Of a stretch of 64,000 bases of DNA, positions 29,046-37,686 are shown piece by piece. Origin of the DNA: Roseiarcus sp963776665 (GTDB taxonomy: Bacteria > Pseudomonadota > Alphaproteobacteria > Rhizobiales > Beijerinckiaceae); NCBI GenBank assembly GCA_963776665.1, contig CAVZNQ010000035.1:1-64000 (forward strand), written 5' to 3'. Under the pieces are notes generated by a model. That model was not told the DNA's origin. It saw nothing but the letters and a program-made list of their open reading frames with translations, and did not search any database. The stretch's first letter is position 1. Each line of letters starts with the position of its first letter. Both the position numbers and the translations under genes were made by a program.

Positions 29046-29511
29046 ATGCTCGGCCAGAGATTTGCTCTTCTCGAGCCATGGCTGCAATATGATGTCAAAG
29101 AACTGGTTGAAGTGGAGGGGATTTCAGCGCGAGCGGTGGAAGATACCGTATTCAATATGATTGATCTATCAGCGGGCAAAGGAACGTATCATGACATGAG
29201 AATGGCGATTTTTGACATAGTCGATTTCTATGAAACATTGGTGGTTTGTCTCGACGTCCGGCGGTGCGAGAAAGAAGGTAGCGAATTCTTATTTCAAGGA
29301 ATATGCTAATCAGTTTTACTGCCTATATAAGCCGTATATACTCAAATTGAGGCTCCATCGCGAGCTGCCGAGCAACTATGCGTGCCGGCTCGCCAAGTTT
29401 GCTGGCGATTGTGAAACGGGTTCGACGGAATCGGATCCGGCGACCGGCGGGGTTCAGACAGGGACGCCTCACGTCGCCAACTCATCCGAAGCAGTCAACT
29501 GTCCGTTGTAG
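29046..29511 (+). pseudogene. Broken hypothetical gene in an AT-richer patch
   Basis: Two overlapping frames read as one protein if joined near 29,275. The first ends in IVDFYETLVVCLDVRRCEKE, and the second supplies FKEYANQFYCLYKPYI and KLRLH. The join gives a helical protein of about 120 residues, loosely like small DUF4760-type proteins, but I do not claim that identity. A short upstream frame from about 28,967 (ILEQAELESNTLEFVKR) may be a further piece. Base composition is clearly poorer in GC than the surroundings. I read this as a decayed, possibly acquired gene. Confidence 0.45.
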
Positions 29512-29582
29512 TCTGATCTTGAGGCGCGGCTCTTGAGCGGTCCTGCTGGATCGATTTGGGCCGCGCCGCGCGCTCATCGAGA

Positions 29583-30512
29583 TTACGCACGACCCTGCCG
29601 TTCCGTCCTCTCGAACGCGCAGATCAGGCCCGGCGCGTCGGCGCCCGCTTCGCGCCGGATCGAAGCGGCCCGGACGAAGAGGGAACGCAAGCCCGCCGCC
29701 GAAGCCGTCGCCTCGACGTAGGCGCGCGAGTGCGCGAACCGCATCGACGCGCCGAGGCTGAAGCCGTCGTCCTCGCTGGTCTCGACCGAGAACGCGATGA
29801 GGCCGTCCCCCGTCAGCGCGGTCGCGGCGGCGGCGAACAGGGGCGCGAGATCGCCGATGTAGACAAGCGAGTCCGCGGCGACGATGAGGTCGAACGTCGC
29901 CGGCGGGGCGCGTTGCAAGAGTGCCACGGCGTCGTCGGCGACGAGCGCGTCGTAGACGCCGCGCTCCCGCGCCCTCGCGATCATGGCCGGCGAGAGGTCG
30001 ACGCCGGTCAGATGGCCGACGCGGTCGCGCAAAGCCTCTCCCATGAGGCCGCCGCCACAGCCGATATCCAGGGCAGAAACGAAGCGGCGCCCGGGCGCGG
30101 CGGCGGTCAAGGCTTCAGCGAAGAGGGCAGGGGCGCGGTAGCCGAGCGCGCCGGTCAGATGCGCTTCGAACCGCGGCGCGTATTGGTCGAAGAGCCGCGC
30201 CACGTAAGCCGCGGGAAGGCGATCTGGCGGGTCGCCCCGCCCGATGAGCGCGAGCCGCGCCGCCGCCCCTTGCGCGTCGGCAGGGTCGCTGCAAACCGCC
30301 GCGCGATAAGCCTCGGCGGCGCCGTCTCTGTCGCCGAGCCTCTCCCGCGCCTCGCCGAGGGCGAACCACGCCGCCGCCCAGCCGGGCGCGCGCTCGAGCG
30401 CCTGTTCGAGAACCTCCGCGGCCGCGGCAAAGTCGCCCTCGCCCGCGGCCGCGCGAGCGTAGGCGAAGCGGCGCTCGGCGAGAGGATCGCCGCAGACGAG
30501 CGGGTCGTCCAT
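29583..30512 (-). CDS. TPR-containing SAM-dependent methyltransferase
   Basis: A 309-residue soluble protein. Residues 15-90 form about two TPR helical repeats (FAAAAEVLEQALERAPGWA, WFALGEARERLGDRDGAAEAY). Residues 130-300 are a class I methyltransferase with the SAM site ALDIGCGGGLMGE, GVDLSPAMIARARERG and the motif FDLIVAADSLVYIGDL. Related proteins are predicted methyltransferases with unknown substrates. It starts 10 bases after the permease stop, so it may be the last gene of the transporter operon, or simply downstream of it. Confidence 0.85.
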   Translation of the reverse strand: MDDPLVCGDPLAERRFAYARAAAGEGDFAAAAEVLEQALERAPGWAAAWFALGEARERLGDRDGAAEAYRAAVCSDPADAQGAAARLALIGRGDPPDRLPAAYVARLFDQYAPRFEAHLTGALGYRAPALFAEALTAAAPGRRFVSALDIGCGGGLMGEALRDRVGHLTGVDLSPAMIARARERGVYDALVADDAVALLQRAPPATFDLIVAADSLVYIGDLAPLFAAAATALTGDGLIAFSVETSEDDGFSLGASMRFAHSRAYVEATASAAGLRSLFVRAASIRREAGADAPGLICAFERTERQGRA

Positions 30513-30522
30513 TTGAGCCCGC

Positions 30523-31545
30523 TCAGCCCTTCCTGCGCCGCAGGGTATCGAAATAGACGACGATGATGATGAGCGCGCCGGTGATGATGCGCTGCCAGAA
30601 CGGGTTGAGATTGAGGAGGTTCGCGCCGTTGTTGATCGTGGTCAGGATGAACGAGCCGATGAGCGGCCCATGCACCGAGCCGACCGCGCCGAATAGGCTC
30701 GTGCCGCCGATCACCGACGACGCGATCGCCTGCAATTCCCAACCCTCGCCTTGGGTCGGATTGCCGATCCCGATGCGCATGGCGAGCAGAACGCCGACGA
30801 AAGCGGCGCAAAAGCCCGATATGACGTAGGCGAGATAAGTCACCGCCTTCACGTTCACGCCCGAGAGGCGCGCGGCTTCCTTGTTCGAGCCGATGGCGAA
30901 CAGGTAGCGCCCCCAGCGGCTGTGATTGAGCAGGATATAGGCCGGGACGGCGACCACGATCACCATCCAGAACAGCATCGGAATCGCGAACCACGTCCCG
31001 TCCGTCCAGGGAAATCCGAGAAAGCTCGCGCGCGAGAACCCGGTGAACGCATCGTTGGTGATCGAAATGGTTGCGCCGTTGGTGATGAGGAGGCCGATGC
31101 CGCGCAGCGCGTACATCGTAGCCAGCGTCATGATGAAGGGCGGCAGGCCCATTTGCACGATGCCGAAGGCGTGAAAGACGCCAATGAATATTCCAATGGC
31201 GAGCGAGATCGCGACCGCGCCGGCGATCGACGAGGCGATGCCGAGATCGTGGGTCAGCAGCAAAGCGACCATCATCGATACGAAACCGGCGATGGCCCCG
31301 ACCGACAGGTCGATGCCGCCGGTGATGATGGCGAAGGTTTCGCCAATGGCGAGGATCGCGATCATCGCGCCCTGGCGGAGAAGGTTGGAGATATTGTTGG
31401 CGGTCCAGAACGTCGTCGTTTCGACCGAGAGCGCAAGCCACATGATCAGGAGCAGGCCGAGCAACGTGAGGCTGAGGAGCACATTCAGTCCCGCCCCGCT
31501 TCGGCGCGGCGGTACGATCGGCTGGTCGGTCGTTCCGGTGGTCAT
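30523..31545 (-). CDS. Ribose-type sugar ABC transporter permease
   Basis: A 340-residue inner-membrane permease of the RbsC/BPD_transp_2 family with eight to ten hydrophobic segments. Family signatures include FAIITGGIDLSVGAI near residue 78 and GRYLFAIGSNKEAARLSGV near 215, the loop that contacts the ATPase. GEGWELQAIASSVIGGTSLFG near 262 is also typical. It forms the channel for the importer with the neighbouring ATPase (15 bases upstream) and binding protein. The cargo is probably a monosaccharide, polyol or sugar acid. Confidence 0.93.
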   Translation of the reverse strand: MTTGTTDQPIVPPRRSGAGLNVLLSLTLLGLLLIMWLALSVETTTFWTANNISNLLRQGAMIAILAIGETFAIITGGIDLSVGAIAGFVSMMVALLLTHDLGIASSIAGAVAISLAIGIFIGVFHAFGIVQMGLPPFIMTLATMYALRGIGLLITNGATISITNDAFTGFSRASFLGFPWTDGTWFAIPMLFWMVIVVAVPAYILLNHSRWGRYLFAIGSNKEAARLSGVNVKAVTYLAYVISGFCAAFVGVLLAMRIGIGNPTQGEGWELQAIASSVIGGTSLFGAVGSVHGPLIGSFILTTINNGANLLNLNPFWQRIITGALIIIVVYFDTLRRRKG

Positions 31546-31560
31546 TTCCTCGCCCTCGCC

Positions 31561-33072
31561 CTAGACGCCGATTGCTTCGGTCAGGATTGTTTCGTGCGAC
31601 ACGTCCTTGTGCCCGTGGCTGGCGACGATTCCGCCGCGCCGGAATACGTGCAGCGTGTCGGCCAGTTCGTAGACCTCGGGCAGGTAGGAAGAGATCATGA
31701 TGACGCCTGCGCCATTCTTCAATAGAGAGCCAAGCAGGCGATAGATTTCCGCCTTTGTCCCGACGTCGACGCCGACGGTCGGCTCATCGAAGATGAAGAG
31801 CTTGGCGCCGTGATTGAGCCATTTGCCGATCACGACCTTTTGCTGGTTCCCGCCCGAAAGACTTGAGGCCGGGGCCGCGCGCGAAGCGGTCTTGATCTGC
31901 ACGTCGCGGATCTGCCGGTCCGCGGCGGCCGATTCGCGCCCGAGGTTGATAAGCGGTCCGAGGCTCAGCCGCTCGAAGATTGGCAGGTTGATGTTGAAGC
32001 CGACCCCGAGGCCGAGACAAAGGCCCTGGTCCCTCCGGCTTTCGGGGGCGAGCGCAATGCCCAGGTCCATCGCCTGGCGTTCGCTCCGGATCGACACCTC
32101 GCGGCCGAGCCAGGAAATCCGGCCGCTTTTCGCTGGATGGCGGCCGAAGACGCTCTGGACGAATTCGCTGCGGCCGGCGCCGATGAGGCCGTAGAGTCCG
32201 ACGATTTCGCCTTCGCGCACTTCGACCGAGACGTCCTGGAAGCCCCGCCCGGAAAGGCCCTCGGTCGCAAGAATTGTCGCGCCGATCGGAACGGCGTCCT
32301 TGTGATAGATCTGTTCGATCGTGCGGTTGATCATGAGCGCGATCAGAGCCGCCTCGTTTGTCTCGTCGATGCGTCGGGTGCCGACGAGGGCGCCGTCGCG
32401 CAGGACCGACACACGGTCGCAGAGTTCGAACACCTCCTCGAGCCGGTGGCTGATGTAAACAATGGTGACGCCATTCGCCTTCAGCCGCCGGATCAGCTTG
32501 AACAGCGCCGCTGTCTCCTGCCGGGTGAGATAGGCGGTCGGCTCATCGAAAATCAGGAATTTGGCGCCCCGCCGCTCGGCGCGGGCTGTGGCGACGAGCT
32601 GCTGCTGGCCGATCGTCAATGACGAGAGGATCGCGCTCGCAGGCAACGCGAACCCGAGGTCGTCCAACAGCTTCTGCCCGTCGCGGACCATCCGCTTGTG
32701 GTCAAGGAGCCCGCCGCGCATCTCTTCGTCGCCAAGAAAGATATTGGCTGCGACGCTGAGATGGGGGCAAAGCACGACCTCCTGGTGGACCGCGTTGATC
32801 CCGAGATTGATCGCCTCGTGCGGCGTCGCCAGCGGAACCGGGGCGCCGCGCCACAGGACTTCGCCCGACGTGCGCGGATGGACGCCGGTAAGGAGCTTGA
32901 TGAGCGTGGACTTGCCGGCGCCGTTTTCACCCACGATGGCGTGAATTTCGCCTTGCTCAAATTCGAGATCGACGGCTTTGAGGGCGTGCGTCGCGCCGAA
33001 CCGCTTGTCGAGTTTTCGAAGAGCCAGAAGGGCCTCGGCGTCGGTTCGGGCGGATGGATCTGCCGAGGTCAT
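31561..33072 (-). CDS. Ribose-type sugar ABC transporter ATP-binding protein (two ABC domains)
   Basis: A 503-residue RbsA/MglA-type ATPase with two fused nucleotide-binding domains. The first has a canonical Walker A (GENGAGKSTLIK, near residue 52), the Q-loop and signature LTIGQQQLVATA, and Walker B FLIFDEPTAYLT. The second has the relaxed P-loop GLIGAGRSEFVQ, signature LSGGNQQKVVIGKW and Walker B FIFDEPTVGVDVG. Only the first site looks fully catalytic, as is normal for this group. It energises import with the permease immediately downstream. A 155-base gap containing a terminator separates it from the binding-protein gene. Confidence 0.95.
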   Translation of the reverse strand: MTSADPSARTDAEALLALRKLDKRFGATHALKAVDLEFEQGEIHAIVGENGAGKSTLIKLLTGVHPRTSGEVLWRGAPVPLATPHEAINLGINAVHQEVVLCPHLSVAANIFLGDEEMRGGLLDHKRMVRDGQKLLDDLGFALPASAILSSLTIGQQQLVATARAERRGAKFLIFDEPTAYLTRQETAALFKLIRRLKANGVTIVYISHRLEEVFELCDRVSVLRDGALVGTRRIDETNEAALIALMINRTIEQIYHKDAVPIGATILATEGLSGRGFQDVSVEVREGEIVGLYGLIGAGRSEFVQSVFGRHPAKSGRISWLGREVSIRSERQAMDLGIALAPESRRDQGLCLGLGVGFNINLPIFERLSLGPLINLGRESAAADRQIRDVQIKTASRAAPASSLSGGNQQKVVIGKWLNHGAKLFIFDEPTVGVDVGTKAEIYRLLGSLLKNGAGVIMISSYLPEVYELADTLHVFRRGGIVASHGHKDVSHETILTEAIGV

Positions 33073-33178
33073 GGTCGCGCTCGTTGTGAAACGGGTTCTT
33101 CTCGCCCGGGCGGGATCATTGACCGCAATTCGCCGTCGCGCAAGTCGGCGCCAGGGATGGCTCAGCAGTCAGGTTCTC

Positions 33179-33222
33179 AAAAAGGGGAGGGGCGCGCCGG
33201 CGCATCTGCGCGGACGCGCCCC
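33179..33222 (-). terminator. Hairpin with T-tract after the binding-protein gene
   Basis: On the minus strand GGGGCGCG (33222-33215) pairs with CGCGCCCC (33196-33189), with a nested GCGC/GCGC stem, followed by CTCCCCTTTTTG. It begins 6 bases after the stop of the binding-protein gene. Inside this operon it would act as a partial terminator, giving more binding protein than ATPase and permease. Confidence 0.65.
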
Positions 33223-33227
33223 AACTC

Positions 33228-34190
33228 TCACTTCACCTTCGGGAAGAGCAGCGCATGTTGCTTTTCGCCGTCCATGTTGGCCTTGGTGATCAGGTTGGCG
33301 CCGGTGTCGACATTGGCCGGCACCTTCTCGCCCTTGGACACTGCAAGCGCCGTTTTGACGCCGTCATAGCCCATGCGATAGGGGTCCTGGACGACGAGCG
33401 CGTAGATCGTGCCGTCCTTCAGGAAGCCAATCAGTTTGTCGTCGCTGTCGAAGCCGACAAGCTTGATCGTGTCGGCCTTCTTGTTCTCCGCGATCGCCTG
33501 TCCCGCTCCCTGCGCCATGATCAGATTGGAGGCGAAGACGCCGCGCAGGTTCGGGTTCGCGGTGATGAGGTCGGTCATGATGTTGAGCCCGGTCGTCGCC
33601 TGGCCGTCAGCAACCTTGTCCGCAACCAGCTTGAGGCCGGGATATTTGGCCGCAATCTCCTCCTTGAACCCCTTGGCGCGCTGGTCGAGCGAGCCAACGC
33701 CCGGCAGCGACGTGATGAGCGCGACGTCGCCCTCGGCCTTGCCGTATTTCGCTTTGATCGCTTCGCCGAGGCCGTCAGCGGCGATGCGCCCGCCCTGGAC
33801 GTTGTCGGTGGTCAGGAACGAGGTGAAGGCCTTGGAGTCCGCGGCGGAATCGATGCCGACGATCGGCACCTTCTTGGCCGCTTCATCCACCGGCTTGCCG
33901 AGCGCCTTGAACTCGGTCGGCGAGATGACGACCGCTGCCGGTTTTTCGGCGACTGCGTTCTCGAGGATCGAGATCTGCCCGTTGATGTCCGATTCGGATT
34001 GGGCGCCGAGTTCGGGAACCTTGACGCCGAGGTCCTGGCCCGCCTTGCGGGCGCCCGCAAGCACGATTTGCCAGTAGTTTGACGTGGTGTCCTTGACGAT
34101 GATCGGAATCGTCGGCTGGTCAGCCGCGTAGGCTGGCGCGCCGAGGCCAGCGGCAATGGCTACGGCCGCGGCGATAAGCGTTGTCTTCAT
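33228..34190 (-). CDS. Sugar ABC transporter substrate-binding protein
   Basis: A 320-residue periplasmic binding protein of the RbsB/Peripla_BP_4 type. The start is ATG 34190 after GGAGG. The signal peptide ends at AYA-ADQP (about residue 22). The mature N-terminus PTIPIIVKDTTSNYWQ, then NAVAEKPAAVVISPTEF, GIDSAADS and TTDNVQGGRIAADGL are typical of ribose/xylose/polyol-binding relatives. It delivers substrate to the permease and ATPase encoded downstream. The two oxidoreductases upstream on the same strand suggest a sugar acid or polyol ligand. Confidence 0.94.
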   Translation of the reverse strand: MKTTLIAAAVAIAAGLGAPAYAADQPTIPIIVKDTTSNYWQIVLAGARKAGQDLGVKVPELGAQSESDINGQISILENAVAEKPAAVVISPTEFKALGKPVDEAAKKVPIVGIDSAADSKAFTSFLTTDNVQGGRIAADGLGEAIKAKYGKAEGDVALITSLPGVGSLDQRAKGFKEEIAAKYPGLKLVADKVADGQATTGLNIMTDLITANPNLRGVFASNLIMAQGAGQAIAENKKADTIKLVGFDSDDKLIGFLKDGTIYALVVQDPYRMGYDGVKTALAVSKGEKVPANVDTGANLITKANMDGEKQHALLFPKVK

Positions 34191-34282
34191 GAGGCTTCCT
34201 CCATTGATGAGAGCATGTGCGCTCTCGTCTCCAGTTGCATCTCCGGTCGCCCGGAGGGTGCTTCGTCGGGATGATCGCGATG

Positions 34283-35416
34283 TCATCCGGTGTGGGGTAC
34301 GTGATTTTTGATTTCGGAAGCAAGCGCAGCTCTCAGTCGCGGCTGTTCGACCCGAACGTCATTCGCGGCCGCAAGCTCGATAAGTCCGCCAAAACGCCGC
34401 TGCTTCTTGGCGTCGTGGTTGTCACGGATGTCGGCGAGGCGGTGATCGAGAAAGGGATTCGAGAACCGTTCAACGACGCTGTCCCGGTAGGCCTCGGCCT
34501 CGCGTCCCATTCCGATCCCCGCAAATACCGGCAGCACTTCCTTGTCGTACAAATCGTCGAGCTCGGCGCGGATCGCGCTGTCGGCCATGGCTTCGCGAAC
34601 AGTGAGCATCGGCGCGCCGGCCGCTCGGGCCCAGATCTCGGCCAGATAGGTATGGCCGAGATTGAGAATGAAGAGCTTCAACCGCTCGTAGGGCTTGAGA
34701 TCCCCGGTCACCGTGATCGAACCGTGCCGGCAGGGAAGCTCAAGTCCCGGTTGGTCCTCGATCGCCCAAAGCGCATAGGGCTCGGCCACTGCGCCGATCG
34801 GTTCAAGCGGCTCGGAGACTATGCGGTCGACCAGCGAATTGACCCACAAACACTCGTCCTCGACCCATCGCCGCGTTTTCGCCGGAACATCCCAGCGGTC
34901 GAGCACCCCGAGCACGGCGGCGCGCAACGCCTTGCCGTTGGTCGGGGTCAACTCGCACGGAAAAAGCGTAATCGGCTCGGCGCCGGCGCGATGGCGCGCG
35001 AGCAGCAGTTTGGCGAGCTTGGCCGGGAATGACCGCGGCGGTCCGGCGTCCGCCCGGTCGGCGGGATCGGTTTCATATCCGCGATCTGCGGTGTTCGACA
35101 CCGCGCAGCGCGCAGCATTGAACAGGCGCTCGACCTCGTCCCACTGCGTCGCGGCGTCGATTCCAGCGCCCACGCTCGTAACCTCGATGCTGTCGTCGAC
35201 GATTTTCCCTGCCGCCAGCCCCTTGACCTGGACGCGATAAGGCTTGCCCGCGGCGAAAGCCTCGAGGCGCTTTCGGCTCTCCCTGCTCGACGTCGTCTGC
35301 ACGACCGCGATGCGGCCCATGGCCTCCCCGCGCGCCAGCGCCTGGCTGACGAAAAGGTCGACATGCGCCTGCAGGAAGCGGCTGGTGCCGAACTGGAGGA
35401 TAGGGAATGCGGTCAA
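34283..35416 (-). CDS. Mannitol dehydrogenase family protein (tagaturonate/mannonate reductase-like)
   Basis: A 377-residue NAD-dependent polyol dehydrogenase of the UxaB/UxuB/MtlD family. The N-terminus LQFGTSRFLQAHVDLF is the nucleotide-binding start. PCELTPTNGKALR and WVNSLVDRIV are family landmarks. The catalytic Lys/His region is near KLFILNLGHTYLAE, around residue 243. It is shorter than E. coli UxaB (483), mainly in the C-terminal domain, but the frame is open and closed normally. It probably interconverts a keto-sugar acid and an aldonic acid. It starts 4 bases after the ADH stop, so the two are one transcriptional unit. Confidence 0.85.
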   Translation of the reverse strand: MTAFPILQFGTSRFLQAHVDLFVSQALARGEAMGRIAVVQTTSSRESRKRLEAFAAGKPYRVQVKGLAAGKIVDDSIEVTSVGAGIDAATQWDEVERLFNAARCAVSNTADRGYETDPADRADAGPPRSFPAKLAKLLLARHRAGAEPITLFPCELTPTNGKALRAAVLGVLDRWDVPAKTRRWVEDECLWVNSLVDRIVSEPLEPIGAVAEPYALWAIEDQPGLELPCRHGSITVTGDLKPYERLKLFILNLGHTYLAEIWARAAGAPMLTVREAMADSAIRAELDDLYDKEVLPVFAGIGMGREAEAYRDSVVERFSNPFLDHRLADIRDNHDAKKQRRFGGLIELAAANDVRVEQPRLRAALASEIKNHVPHTG

Positions 35417-35420
35417 GTCC

Positions 35421-36431
35421 CTAGATCTCGATGAGAGCTTTGATCACGCCCGTTTCGGGCTTGATCCAGATGGGAAAGTTGCTGGGCGCTTCGTCGAGCG
35501 AAACGCGGTGGGTGACAAGCGCGTCGGTCGGTATGAGTCCCGCGCGCATCGCTTCGAACACTTTGGCGAAATCCGTCGGAGTGGCGTTGCGGCTGCCAAG
35601 CAGCGAGGTCTCGCGTTTGTGGAACTCGGGATCGGGGAAGCAAATCGTGTCGCGCACGACGCTGACCAGAACGTAGGTCCCTCCGTGGGCGACGTAGTTC
35701 AATCCCGCCATCATTGACTTCACGTTTCCGGTCGCATCGATGACGACGTCGAAGAAGTCGCCGGAAGTGAGCGCCGATAACGTCTCGCTCGCATTCGGCC
35801 CTGCGGGGATCGCGTGATCCACGCCAAGTCGGCCGCGGCAGAATTCGAGCCGGTCCTGCCGGAAGTCGAGGGCGGTGACCGAGCCGCCCTCGAGCTTCCC
35901 GAACAGCATGCAGCCGATGCCGATCGGTCCTGCGCCAACAACGAGAATGCGGTCCTCCTTGCGCGGGCTGGCGCGGCGGACCGCGTGAGCGCCGATCGCC
36001 AGGAATTCGATCATCGCCGCCTGGTCGAAGGTGATTCCGTCGGCGGGCGCCACGTTGGCTTCCGGGACGCAGACGTAGTCGGCCATTCCCCCGTCGATGT
36101 GCACGCCCAAGACGCCGATGCGCTGGCAGCAGTTGGTCTTGCCGCGCCGGCAGGCGACGCAGGCGCCGCAGGCAAGATAGGGAATGATGTAAACCTGCTG
36201 GCCGACGGCGATCGCGCAGCCCGGCCCGGTCTCCGCCACCTCGCCCGACAACTCGTGCCCGATCACGCGCGGATATTCGAGGAACGGATGCGAGCCCTCG
36301 AAAATGTGGAGATCGGTGCCGCACACTCCCGCGCGGCGGATGCGCACCAGGACCTCGCCGGGTCCGGGCGACGGCTGCGGCCGCTCCAAAATGGCGATAT
36401 CGCCCGGACGGTCGCATGTCAGCGTCCGCAT
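35421..36431 (-). CDS. Zinc-dependent alcohol dehydrogenase (galactonate/threonine dehydrogenase-like)
   Basis: A 336-residue medium-chain dehydrogenase. The start ATG 36431 follows GGGAGGCGGG. Catalytic zinc ligands are in RAGVCGTDLHIF (Cys) and RVIGHELSGE (His-Glu). The structural zinc loop is CGACVACRRGKTNCC, with all four cysteines. The NAD site is VVGAGPIGIGCM near residue 165. It resembles LgoD/YjjN L-galactonate oxidoreductases and L-threonine dehydrogenase. As first gene of the operon with the mannitol-dehydrogenase-like gene and the ABC importer, it probably performs the first oxidation of the imported sugar acid or polyol. Confidence 0.88.
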   Translation of the reverse strand: MRTLTCDRPGDIAILERPQPSPGPGEVLVRIRRAGVCGTDLHIFEGSHPFLEYPRVIGHELSGEVAETGPGCAIAVGQQVYIIPYLACGACVACRRGKTNCCQRIGVLGVHIDGGMADYVCVPEANVAPADGITFDQAAMIEFLAIGAHAVRRASPRKEDRILVVGAGPIGIGCMLFGKLEGGSVTALDFRQDRLEFCRGRLGVDHAIPAGPNASETLSALTSGDFFDVVIDATGNVKSMMAGLNYVAHGGTYVLVSVVRDTICFPDPEFHKRETSLLGSRNATPTDFAKVFEAMRAGLIPTDALVTHRVSLDEAPSNFPIWIKPETGVIKALIEI

Positions 36432-36479
36432 CCCGCCTCCCAAAAACCTGAGCTTCTGTATGTTATGGACAAAAAGCCT

Positions 36480-36495
36480 CTTGCCATCGGGCAAG
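36480..36495. promoter_or_regulatory. Candidate operator between divergent ADH and GntR genes
   Basis: A perfect inverted repeat CTTGCC-N4-GGCAAG lies in the 128-base divergent region, 48 bases upstream of the ADH start and 64 upstream of the regulator. The flanks are AT-rich (TTTTTTATATAAAA just after it). Position and symmetry fit a GntR-family operator controlling both directions. Confidence 0.4.
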
Positions 36496-36559
36496 TCAAT
36501 TTGTTTTTTATATAAAATCGCCAGTCGTTAAAGACAGGCCAAATGGGAGGACGCCAGAC

Positions 36560-37462
36560 GTGAAGACCAACACCGTCTTCAAGCGGGCGCACAATCTATG
36601 TCTCTCGCGCCTCGCGGCCCGTGCGGTCGGTTCCGACATCGGTTCCGAACCCTATTGGGCGGAAGCGCTCGCAGTCAGTCGGACGACAGTCCGGTCCGTC
36701 CTGGCGGCGCTGGCGGCCAAGGGAATCCTCGCCCATGACGGCAGGCGCAAGGTGCTTCTGCGGCGTCCCGTTCCTGGCGACCTTTACCCGGACCTGGAGA
36801 CCGAGCAGCTCGGCGCCATCGTCGAAAAGCGGTTCATGAAGTGGATCCTGGACGGCGATTGCAAGCCCGGCCAACAGATTAACGGGCTCGAGCTCGCGCG
36901 CCAGTTCGGCGTCTCGACCTCGGCGATCCGCGACTATCTGAACCGCTTCAGCCAGTTCGGGCTTCTCGAGCGGCGGCCGAGCGGAAGCTGGGCGTTCAAG
37001 GGCTTCACCAGCGAATTCGCCGAGGAGCTGTTCGAGGTGCGAGAAATGTTCGAATTGCGCTCGGCGCAACGGTTTGTCGCGCTCGCCGCGGAGGATCCGG
37101 CCTGGGTCGCGCTTGAGCGGATCAAGCTCGAGCATCTGGTCCTGCTCGATGAGGCGGAGAGCCGGTTTGCAGACTTCTCGGAGCTCGACGAGCGATTCCA
37201 TCGCTTTATCAACGACGCTTCCCGCAACCGATTCATCGTCAGTTTCTACGATATCATATCGATGATATTTCACTATCACTATCAATGGAACAAGCGTGAT
37301 GAGAAGAGCCGAAATATCGCCGCCATGCGCGAGCACCTGCTCTATATCGACGGCCTCCAAAGCCGCGATCGGGCTCGGGCTAGGGAAAGCTGCCGCGCCC
37401 ATATGACGACCGCGCGCGCGACGCTCATGGCCTCGATCGGCGAACTCGGGCGCAGGCCGTGA
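36560..37462 (+). CDS. GntR/FCD family transcriptional regulator with two winged-helix segments
   Basis: A 300-residue DNA-binding protein. The start GTG 36560 follows GGGAGG by 9 bases. It has an extra N-terminal helix-turn-helix (EALAVSRTTVRSVLAALAAKGIL, residues about 31-56) followed by a full GntR-type winged helix (ELARQFGVSTSAIRDYLNRF, residues about 113-132). The C-terminal FCD domain shows the effector/metal-site pattern from FEVREMFELRSAQRF to LDERFHRFINDASRNRF. FCD regulators typically sense sugar acids. It is divergent from the ADH-reductase-ABC operon, so it is almost certainly the local regulator. Confidence 0.88.
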   Translation: MKTNTVFKRAHNLCLSRLAARAVGSDIGSEPYWAEALAVSRTTVRSVLAALAAKGILAHDGRRKVLLRRPVPGDLYPDLETEQLGAIVEKRFMKWILDGDCKPGQQINGLELARQFGVSTSAIRDYLNRFSQFGLLERRPSGSWAFKGFTSEFAEELFEVREMFELRSAQRFVALAAEDPAWVALERIKLEHLVLLDEAESRFADFSELDERFHRFINDASRNRFIVSFYDIISMIFHYHYQWNKRDEKSRNIAAMREHLLYIDGLQSRDRARARESCRAHMTTARATLMASIGELGRRP

Positions 37463-37686
37463 TCCGCCAAATCGCGCCTGACGCCAATCCGGCGGTTGAT
37501 TTTCTCGCCGCGCTCTGGTTGAAAGGAGCCGATGCGAACGCGGTTCACGACCCTGCACCTTAGCCGCCCGGCGCGCTAGACGCGCCGGGACGCATATTTT
37601 CGCCTCCGATTTCCCAAATCCGACAGGCCGCTCGCGGCCGGCTGCTGTCAGCCGGGGCCGCCGCAACGCTTCTTCAGGGTCCGCCC

